Positions 7,975-13,993 of a stretch of 15,733 bases of DNA are shown here, in pieces. The translations under genes and the position numbers were made by a program. The stretch lies in assembly GCA_947311605.1 (NCBI GenBank), contig CAMZLC010000021.1, positions 1 to 15,733 on the forward strand, given 5' to 3'. The notes under the pieces were generated by a model. It was not told the DNA's origin. It made no database searches and saw only the letters and a program-made list of their open reading frames with translations. Every line of letters starts with the position of its first letter. Position 1 is the first letter of the stretch. The stretch is from an uncultured Sulfurovum sp. (GTDB lineage: Bacteria > Campylobacterota > Campylobacteria > Campylobacterales > Sulfurovaceae).

Positions 7975-8370
7975 ATGAAAAAAGCAGTTTTAACGACAGT
8001 AGTAATAATGGGAATAGGGTCAGCACTCATGGCAGACCTGCCTACAGGTACATTTGGGTTTGATATGAAGTCAACATTGAAAGCCAATGGAAAAGCAGAT
8101 GAGCAGATGGTGTACTTGTTGAAAAATATGAGTAAAGACATAAGAGCAGTTAGCGTTGCAAAAGGCAAAAAAGTAACTTTGGTAGGGGAAAACCGAAAAG
8201 GAAAAGTGAGAAAACAGACTTTTGAATGTAAAACGGTATCGGGAAACAGTTGCAAAATATCTGCAGGAAGAGGGATGACGTTACGCTCTTCTGATGCAAA
8301 ACGTATAAAGCTGGAAATGCCAATGCAGAATGGGAAGTTACTGTATTTACATTATAATTTAACGAAATGA
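7975..8370 (+). CDS. small exported protein of unknown function
   Basis: 131 aa; the AG-rich ribosome site AAGAGGGAAG starts at 7959 and precedes ATG 7975. A typical signal peptide (MKKA..., cleavage near LMA/D) is followed by a ~111-residue basic mature protein. That part contains alternating strand-like segments and two cysteines (FECKTVSGNSC) that could form one disulfide. I recognise no family. The 16-bp spacing from the previous gene suggests one transcript and related jobs in the periplasm. Confidence 0.7.
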   Translation: MKKAVLTTVVIMGIGSALMADLPTGTFGFDMKSTLKANGKADEQMVYLLKNMSKDIRAVSVAKGKKVTLVGENRKGKVRKQTFECKTVSGNSCKISAGRGMTLRSSDAKRIKLEMPMQNGKLLYLHYNLTK

Positions 8371-8503
8371 AAAATAAGATAAAACAGTTCTAGGCAGAAA
8401 GAATACGGCTTAAAGATGAAAGTAGTTGAGTTGTGAATCCAAAAGAGGACGGTGCCGCAGTGCTGGAATGTTGTAGAAGAATATTTAAAAGGAAACACAA
8501 GTG

Positions 8504-9184
8504 ATGAAAAAACTTCAAAGAGCAATGCTCTTGATTATTGGGATAGTATTGTTCTTGGGATTTTCACTACAAGCAAAAGAAGCCAAACTTGACAAAGGTG
8601 AAAAGAAATTCAGGCAAGTAAAATCGTATACTCTAAAAGATTTTCATTTTAATTGGTCGATTATCTATATGGATATTGTAAGTTTTCATACCAATGAATC
8701 AGATGGAAAGCATTTTACTTTGCCCGAGAGAGTCACTTTTTATACAAGCTTAAAAGTGGGACAAACGGATAAATTTATCTACAGGAGACAAGCGTGGCTC
8801 GCCAAAGCTATCTCGAAACCAGATTATTTCTGGAAGAAACAGATGCATCCGTCCAGTATCTATGTCTTTGCAAGTATGCGTTTCCTTGAAGAGGGAGATA
8901 GGCGATTTAAAGCCATTACGGAAATCCAGGACATACGCGATATGTTCGGTCGCATCGATACGGAAGCAGAACTCAGGGTCTGGATCATGGCAACGGATCA
9001 ATATGCGATCGGGATACATAGTTATAAAAAAACAGCCAGAGGTTACAGGGTACGCTTCAAGGCAAAGGGCTTAGGGTGCCATTATAGAGAGTACTTTGAC
9101 TACTATGACCAGCAGGGAAAACTTCTGAGAACCAAAGTGCTGAAGTCATATCGCATAAAGAAGTGTTCTCCTATTATGCTGTAA
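8504..9184 (+). CDS. exported protein of unknown function, 'DTxAEL' family member 2
   Basis: 226 aa from ATG 8504. GTG 8501 is the alternative; AAAAGGAAA at 8487-8494 can serve either. A strong hydrophobic signal (MLLIIGIVLFLGF) ends at LQA/KE (residue 24). Residues 138-175 read IT-x3-DIRDMFGRIDTEAELRVW ... YAIGIHSYKK. These align with the same positions of the protein at 3388-4077, and the C-terminal D-x-x-G-x-LL strand is also shared. Unlike that protein it has only two cysteines (192 and 221). Function unknown. It is the last gene of the exported cluster and is separated from the previous gene by 133 bp in which I see no clear promoter or terminator. It converges on the minus-strand gene ending at 9238. 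Confidence 0.75.
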   Translation: MKKLQRAMLLIIGIVLFLGFSLQAKEAKLDKGEKKFRQVKSYTLKDFHFNWSIIYMDIVSFHTNESDGKHFTLPERVTFYTSLKVGQTDKFIYRRQAWLAKAISKPDYFWKKQMHPSSIYVFASMRFLEEGDRRFKAITEIQDIRDMFGRIDTEAELRVWIMATDQYAIGIHSYKKTARGYRVRFKAKGLGCHYREYFDYYDQQGKLLRTKVLKSYRIKKCSPIML

Positions 9185-9237
9185 TGGCACTACGGTGTCA
9201 CGAAATATCTCAGGCAGCCCATAGCTGAAAATTTGCC

Positions 9238-10503
9238 TCAATGGTGCGGTGCGACGGGAATGGCTGCTTCGGTGCGCCCGTTGTGCTCGAAATAGATATC
9301 GCCGTCGCTGTAGTCCTGTGGGTGCTGTGTCTTGATCAACTGAATGGAGTGGGGCGGTATGTCGGCGACGGGTACCTGTCCTGAATGGGAGGCGAGCAGG
9401 GCAGGATAGCTGCTGGTGTTGAGCACCCAAAAGTCACTATGATCCGGATCGGTATCCTGCTCCTGTCTGACACCGTGCCTGTGTGAACTGGCGATGCCCT
9501 CCAGGATAAAGAGGTCATGATAGAAGGAGTCTTCCACTGCCTCTGGGAGCAGTTCTCCTTTGCTGTTTCTGGAGACAAAGGCGACGATATCGAGATTGTC
9601 ATCCGTTTTTTGATTGATCAGGGCGTAGAGCGCATGCTTGTCCGTGATCTTCTCCATCCCTTTGATGTGATAGTAGGCATTGATATGTGCCTGCAGAATG
9701 CACTGTTCAAACTTCTCAAACTGCTCATACTCATAAGAGATCTTCCGGTGTCTGACATAGTCTGAAATCCTGCTGCTGAGCCCTTGGCTCTGCTTGGCGA
9801 CATGCGCATTGAGTAGGGGGTCTATATGCTTTTTGTTGAGATCTCCAAAGAAGAAGATCAGGCGATTGAGCTGCTCTCCTATCCAGTTGAGTACACGAAT
9901 GAGGGGATTTTCTGCACCCAAGACACGCTCAAGCCAGCTGAAGATATAGCTCAATGCGAAGACCTCCAGAATAGGGGTGATCCAGGAGTTTATGATGAAG
10001 CCAAAGAGTTGCGTGCCCATGGAGAGAAGTGTTTTGGAGAGGGCGATGACAATGACTTTGAGTTCCGTGAAAAGCAGCAGGTGATTAAGATAACCGGTTG
10101 CATAGAGTACCCATGCGGAGACCAGAGAGACGATCAGGGGGAGAAAGATATTTTTGAACTTGGCTTTGAGGTTGAGTGCCTTGTAGTAGGCAGCAAGCTC
10201 TTTGATGCCTACCATGATATGATCAGTGATATTTCGCTTGAGCCATTTGGCAAATACATTGTCCAGAAACCAACGCTTGACTAACAAAACAGTGCCCTGG
10301 AAAAGTGTAAGCCCTTTGAGAAAGGCAATGATCTTAAGCTTGGAAGCCGTCCAAAAAGTAAGCAATGCAGCCTTGAATACAATGGCTACGGCAACCATGT
10401 AGCCACTGAGTATTTTGTAGGACAGGGGATAGTAGAGCTTGAGTGCCGTCACGAGAGCAACGGGAATAATCACAGCAAGCACGGCTATATATCGTCTTTT
10501 CAT
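9238..10503 (-). CDS. integral membrane protein of unknown function with soluble C-terminal domain
   Basis: 421 aa. The N-terminal ~200 residues contain about five or six hydrophobic helices: roughly 5-22, 29-50, 55-77, 115-137, 140-160 and 165-190. The C-terminal ~220 residues are hydrophilic and charged, with mixed helix and strand and a His-rich end (VAPHH). I recognise no family. The start at 10503 lacks an obvious ribosome site. It lies 11 bp after the stop of the upstream minus-strand gene, so translation may be coupled. The pair form a two-gene operon read away from the channel operon; a link in function is inference. Confidence 0.7.
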   Translation of the reverse strand: MKRRYIAVLAVIIPVALVTALKLYYPLSYKILSGYMVAVAIVFKAALLTFWTASKLKIIAFLKGLTLFQGTVLLVKRWFLDNVFAKWLKRNITDHIMVGIKELAAYYKALNLKAKFKNIFLPLIVSLVSAWVLYATGYLNHLLLFTELKVIVIALSKTLLSMGTQLFGFIINSWITPILEVFALSYIFSWLERVLGAENPLIRVLNWIGEQLNRLIFFFGDLNKKHIDPLLNAHVAKQSQGLSSRISDYVRHRKISYEYEQFEKFEQCILQAHINAYYHIKGMEKITDKHALYALINQKTDDNLDIVAFVSRNSKGELLPEAVEDSFYHDLFILEGIASSHRHGVRQEQDTDPDHSDFWVLNTSSYPALLASHSGQVPVADIPPHSIQLIKTQHPQDYSDGDIYFEHNGRTEAAIPVAPHH

Positions 10504-10514
10504 ACTAAAGAATA

Positions 10515-10970
10515 TTAGTCTTCATCGGTCGCATCAGTCGTGTACACACCGGTGGCCTTCTTCCACATAATAGAGGCATTCATTCCCAGCCAGATGATCA
10601 GCCCGGCACCAATGGTGGCGATCCAGCCTAGATTGCTCCATTTGGAGGTGTCGATAATGTCATACTGCGCCAGTCCCCAGACAAAAGCAACGAGAATGGC
10701 TACAGCGATGAGTGCACCATAGATTTTGATGCTCTGCATAATCGCTTTGATCGCCATGATCCAGAGTGCCAGCATTATGAGGATAAAGAAGGGGGTAAAT
10801 CCCGAAAGTAGATCTCCTCCGCTGATGTATCCTATAAAATGATGTGTGGTAGGGTTCCATGTTCCTACTGCCAGTGCGATAGAGAGAATAAGGGAGACCC
10901 ACCACCTGAGGTGTGTCTCTGTTTTTCCGCTTTTCGTTCTGCTTTTTTTGGTGAGAAAATCCAGTGCCAT
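10515..10970 (-). CDS. four-helix membrane protein, DUF6524-like
   Basis: 151 aa. I chose the ATG at 10970 because AAGGA (complement of 10977-10981) lies 6 nt upstream; the frame continues upstream to 11084, but that would cross the promoter. It is a short basic N-terminus followed by four hydrophobic helices (about 22-38, 55-76, 82-100 and 113-134) and an acidic end (TTDATDED). The NPT after helix 1, the spacing of the helices and the acidic tail resemble DUF6524 proteins as I remember them; no function is established for that family. It leads the minus-strand operon with the 421-aa membrane protein. Confidence 0.65.
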   Translation of the reverse strand: MALDFLTKKSRTKSGKTETHLRWWVSLILSIALAVGTWNPTTHHFIGYISGGDLLSGFTPFFILIMLALWIMAIKAIMQSIKIYGALIAVAILVAFVWGLAQYDIIDTSKWSNLGWIATIGAGLIIWLGMNASIMWKKATGVYTTDATDED

Positions 10971-10994
10971 ACATTTTCCTTGCTCTTTTTTCTT

Positions 10995-11000
10995 ATTATA
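10995..11000 (-). promoter_or_regulatory. -10 element for the minus-strand membrane-protein operon
   Basis: Read on the minus strand, TATAAT occupies 11000-10995. It would give a leader of about 18 nt carrying the AAGGA of the gene starting at 10970. No good -35 is visible. Confidence 0.6.
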
Positions 11001-11033
11001 GTCAAAAAGTGTAAATTCCAATGAGTATTTTGC

Positions 11034-11039
11034 TATAAT
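11034..11039 (+). promoter_or_regulatory. extended -10 (TGCTATAAT) for the channel operon
   Basis: A perfect TATAAT preceded by TGC, i.e. an extended -10, about 32 bp before the chosen ATG. It would give a leader of about 25 nt that includes GGAAGG at 11059-11064. It lies back to back with the minus-strand -10 at 10995-11000, so polymerases at the two promoters would overlap and probably compete. Confidence 0.7.
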
Positions 11040-11070
11040 CACTGAAATTTGAAGATCTGGAAGGTTTATG

Positions 11071-12174
11071 ATGGATACGCGCAATTATCAGTCTGGTGGT
11101 TCATGCTTTGGGATATTTTTTCTACTCTTTCTTGTGCCTTTTGCAGCAGTGATCCTGCTGTCTCTGGGATATGTCGGGTATCTCCCGTTTAAGGTTGGGA
11201 TGCACACGCTGATCACACTGGGGTTTATTTTTGTCATTTTTCTCTTTTTTATCAAACATAATGCCAGTTATGCAGCCTGCAAAATATCTAATAATTTTGC
11301 ACTGATGGAAGACAGTCTCCAGGAGGCACTCAAGGCCAATGCACTGACTATTATGGGCAAGACCAAGTCCACGCTGACAGTGAGAGATTTTATCGAAGAG
11401 TACTTCAAGGGGATCCGTGACGACAACTTTGCCAAAGTGGCCAGCTCTGTCTTCCCGATGCTTGGTATTTTGGGTACTTTTGTTGCGATCGCACTCTCTA
11501 TGCCAGATTTTACCGTCTCTGACAGCGGGCAGCTTGATCGTGAGATATCCCTGCTGCTCTCAGGGATAGGTACGGCATTTTATGCCTCGATCTACGGTAT
11601 TTTTCTCTCCCTGTGGTGGATTTTTTTCGAACGCAGGGGTCTGGCACGTATCGAGGAGAATAGTTTAAGTCTGGAAGATCTCTACAGCAGCCGTATTTGG
11701 AAAAAAAGTGAGCTGATCAAACATGAGCATATGCAGACAGAGCTCAAGGACCAGAAAATTATACAGACGCTACAGGAGACCTTTTCTCTGGACTTTATCA
11801 AAGATCTCAATCATCAGTATATTCGAAATTTCAAAACGATCATTGATGATACGACCAATAGTTTTGAACGAGTCACTAACCATATGGAGGCAGTCTCTAG
11901 AGACCTGCGAAAAACTATTGAAAAGATCGATGAACGCAAAGAGAGTGTAGAGGCGGTGGCTACCGTGAAGAGGGATATTGGTCACTTCATAGAGGGCGTG
12001 GCGCAGCTCAATCACGGACTGGAGCGCTTCAACGGCAGTGTGGATCACACTTTTTCCAAGATCGATCAGGAGCTGGCAGGCGCAGTGGATAGACTGGGGG
12101 AGTTTGGCGAAATGATCGTGGAGCAGAATCTCAGTATCCAGAAAAAACTATCCGATACAGATAGAGAGTCCTGA
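11071..12174 (+). CDS. MotA/TolQ/ExbB-type proton channel subunit with long cytoplasmic tail
   Basis: 367 aa. I chose ATG 11071 over 11068 for its 6-nt spacing from GGAAGG. Four membrane helices are visible at about 12-34, 44-62, 124-146 and 160-186. The family signatures are clear: VFPMLGILGTFVAIAL in helix 3 and GIGTAFYASIYGIFLSLWW in helix 4. These correspond to the channel-lining helices of MotA/TolQ/ExbB. Such proteins form pentamers that turn ion flow into movement together with a MotB/TolR/ExbD partner, here the overlapping next gene. After helix 4 comes a ~180-residue helical, coiled-coil-like tail (190-360), much longer than in TolQ or ExbB and reminiscent of ZorA of Zorya defence. 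I see none of the other Zorya genes, nor flagellar or Tol genes. The family is certain; the specific system is unknown. Confidence 0.88.
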   Translation: MDTRNYQSGGSCFGIFFLLFLVPFAAVILLSLGYVGYLPFKVGMHTLITLGFIFVIFLFFIKHNASYAACKISNNFALMEDSLQEALKANALTIMGKTKSTLTVRDFIEEYFKGIRDDNFAKVASSVFPMLGILGTFVAIALSMPDFTVSDSGQLDREISLLLSGIGTAFYASIYGIFLSLWWIFFERRGLARIEENSLSLEDLYSSRIWKKSELIKHEHMQTELKDQKIIQTLQETFSLDFIKDLNHQYIRNFKTIIDDTTNSFERVTNHMEAVSRDLRKTIEKIDERKESVEAVATVKRDIGHFIEGVAQLNHGLERFNGSVDHTFSKIDQELAGAVDRLGEFGEMIVEQNLSIQKKLSDTDRES

Positions 12175-13697
12175 TGTTCAAGAGACGCAGCCACAACGAC
12201 CAGAGTAATTTCTGGATCTCTTATGCGGACCTGATGGCGGGACTGCTCTTTGTGTTTATCCTGTTGATCGGTGCGATCGTCTCCAAGTCGATGATCCTGA
12301 GGGAGGATCTCTTCACGCAAAAAGAGAAGCTAGGGGAAACAGAAGTCACACTGATGGACAAGATGGAGAAGCTTGACCTGACTGAAAAGAGACTCAAGAC
12401 GCTTAGAGCCAAACTGAATGACAGAGAAGCGATGCTTCGGGATATTAACAATACGCTGGTCAGCAGCAAGATCAAAGTCCATCAGCAACAAAAAGCCATA
12501 GTACAAAAAGACCAAGTCGTTAAAAAGCAGAAAACGCTGATCGTACAAAAAGAGCAGACCATAGCGCAGAAGAAACAGGTCATAGAGCAAAAAAAGAGAG
12601 TGATCACCGAACAGGAGGAGAAGATCAGACTACAGGCGGAAGAGGTCAGAAAGCTGCATCTGCTTCTTGCAGAACTGCAGAGCACTCTCAAGCAAACCAA
12701 AGCAGCCAAGCAAACGCTCGATGACAGGGTGGTCGCACTGGGGAGGGATCTAAAACAGACAAGCAGTATACTGGAGAATCAAAGATCCCTCGGTGCCACT
12801 AAGGAGGAGAGGATAGGGCAGCTGCAGGCACTAATCACCCTCACCAAAGATTCACTTAAGCTCAAGGAGAGTGAACTCGAGAAACTCAACCAGCTACTTT
12901 TGGCGCGCAACAGTAAGGTGGATACACTGAGCAAGAAGATCGTCCTGCTCCAAAACCTGACGAATGAATCCAACACAACACTCCAGCAGAAGCAGAAAAA
13001 GCTCCAGGAGTATGTAGGGCGCGTGATCGTACTTTCCAACAGTCTGACGGATAGAGAGCAGGAGCTTAAGCTCAAGGACGAGAAACTGGCAACGCTGTTG
13101 CATGCACTAGACAGTAAAAAAACAAAATATGATGACCTGGTCGCCAGACTACAGAGTCAGCGGGCACAGATCAGATCCTTGACCGGTATCAAACTCAAAG
13201 TGATCGCAGCGCTGAAAGAAACACTGGGCAACAAAATCAATATCGACAAAAAGAGTGGTGCCTTGAGGCTGGCATCCAATATTCTTTTTGATAAGGGCAG
13301 TAGTGAGCTGAAGGAGGAGTCCAAGACAGAACTCAGGGGCGCTTTTGAGGAGTACATCGGTGCCCTGGTCAGCAACGAGGCGATCAGACCACATCTGGAT
13401 CGTATCATCATAGAGGGGCATACAGACAGCGACGGTACCTATATGTACAACCTTAAACTCTCTCAGGAGCGGGCGTTGGCAGTGATGCACTATTTGCTGA
13501 CGCTTCCCATCGCACAAAAATACCACCTGAAAAAATATCTGGTAGCAAGTGGGCGCGCCTATCTGGACAGTATTGAATACAATGGAGTTGAAGACAAAGA
13601 GGCATCGCGAAGAATTGAGATCAAGTTCCAGCTTAAAAATCAGGATGCCATGCATGAAATAGAGAGGATACTTGGTGATGACAAGCAGCTCTTTTGA
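12174..13697 (+). CDS. MotB/OmpA-type stator subunit with long coiled coil
   Basis: 507 aa; the ATG overlaps the upstream stop (TGATG). A short cytoplasmic N-terminus leads into one membrane helix, FWISYADLMAGLLFVFILLI (13-32). Asp19 in the SYAD context matches the proton-carrying Asp of MotB. Residues ~45-335 form a long coiled coil that includes seven clean heptads at 108-156, rich in Q, K, V and I. An OmpA-type peptidoglycan-binding domain follows at about 365-485: ILFDKGSSEL, EGHTDSD (414-420), NLKLSQERA (426-434) and RRIEI (479-483). The usual diaminopimelate-contact Asp and Arg (D418, R433) are present. Typical MotB, and ZorB as I recall it, is about half this length. One unbroken coil of ~290 residues would be ~43 nm, more than a normal periplasm, so it is likely folded back or broken. 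Confidence 0.88.
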   Translation: MFKRRSHNDQSNFWISYADLMAGLLFVFILLIGAIVSKSMILREDLFTQKEKLGETEVTLMDKMEKLDLTEKRLKTLRAKLNDREAMLRDINNTLVSSKIKVHQQQKAIVQKDQVVKKQKTLIVQKEQTIAQKKQVIEQKKRVITEQEEKIRLQAEEVRKLHLLLAELQSTLKQTKAAKQTLDDRVVALGRDLKQTSSILENQRSLGATKEERIGQLQALITLTKDSLKLKESELEKLNQLLLARNSKVDTLSKKIVLLQNLTNESNTTLQQKQKKLQEYVGRVIVLSNSLTDREQELKLKDEKLATLLHALDSKKTKYDDLVARLQSQRAQIRSLTGIKLKVIAALKETLGNKINIDKKSGALRLASNILFDKGSSELKEESKTELRGAFEEYIGALVSNEAIRPHLDRIIIEGHTDSDGTYMYNLKLSQERALAVMHYLLTLPIAQKYHLKKYLVASGRAYLDSIEYNGVEDKEASRRIEIKFQLKNQDAMHEIERILGDDKQLF

Positions 13698-13839
13698 GGC
13701 GCGACAGATCAGGCACGCCTCCGACAGACTGATGCAGCGCATAGAGAAATTAAAAGTCAAAGTAGACTATTTCTCGACCCATGAAGTCAAGAGAAGAAAG
13801 AGTATTCTTTTCTCTTTCTTCTCTTGGTTTAAAAGGTGA
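13678..13839 (+). CDS. 53-aa basic protein, third gene of the channel operon
   Basis: ATG 13678 has a strong ribosome site (AGAGAGGA, 13661-13668, 9-nt spacing) and overlaps the end of the stator gene by 20 bp in another frame. It encodes MTSSSFEARQIRHASDRLM..., a helical, Lys/Arg-rich peptide. It ends in KRRKSILFSFFSWFKR, a basic-aromatic segment that could lie on a membrane surface. No family is recognised. The start signal and the tight overlap argue for translation. Against it, the last third lies inside a perfect 15-bp inverted repeat (13788-13826), which alone could explain part of the composition. It might be an accessory or assembly factor of the channel; that is inference. Confidence 0.5.
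   Translation: MTSSSFEARQIRHASDRLMQRIEKLKVKVDYFSTHEVKRRKSILFSFFSWFKR
13788..13826 (+). terminator. hairpin with perfect 15-bp stem at the end of the channel operon
   Basis: CAAGAGAAGAAAGAG (13788-13802) pairs perfectly with CTCTTTCTTCTCTTG (13812-13826) around a 9-nt loop. Two wobble pairs and two A-T pairs could extend the stem to 13784-13830. Only TTT follows, so termination strength is uncertain. The hairpin lies within the 53-aa frame, 13 bp before its stop. Confidence 0.55.
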
Positions 13840-13852
13840 TATGTACCTAGAA

Positions 13853-13893
13853 ATGTAGTGAAAAGTATCATTTTGTGCCTACTTTCCCTACAT
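13853..13893. repeat. imperfect inverted repeat in the gap before the PAS-GGDEF-EAL gene
   Basis: Arms 13853-13867 and 13880-13893 (ATGTAG..AAAGTA with TACTTT..CTACAT) form 13 pairs with one mismatch and one bulge around a 12-nt loop. It could be a second terminator or an operator. The rest of the 13840-13993 gap is AT-rich and has no coding sequence that I can support. Confidence 0.4.
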
Positions 13894-13982
13894 TAGAGAT
13901 GATTATATGGGAAGTTTTACATTTTACAGTTCGTTTTTGATATTTTTTGGCTAACATAGAAGAAGCAATATTCTATTAGGCA

Positions 13983-13991
13983 GGGGGGGGG
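13983..13991 (+). repeat. nine-G homopolymer at the ribosome site
   Basis: Nine consecutive G residues end 2 nt before the ATG at 13994, where a Shine-Dalgarno sequence would be read. G8-G11 tracts are known slippage (phase-variation) sites in Campylobacter and Helicobacter. Here the tract is outside the frame, so a change in length would alter ribosome-site spacing rather than cause a frameshift. Confidence 0.7.
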
Positions 13992-13993
13992 AC

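Noticed and set aside
9826..10284. 152-codon plus-strand frame inside the 421-aa membrane gene
   Set aside because: Acidic antisense shadow of hydrophobic helices; no ribosome site and no recognisable domain.
11071..13697. Complete Zorya defence system
   Set aside because: Only ZorA/ZorB-like components are seen; no helicase, nuclease or ZorC/ZorE gene lies in the flanking DNA of this window, so the name is not justified.
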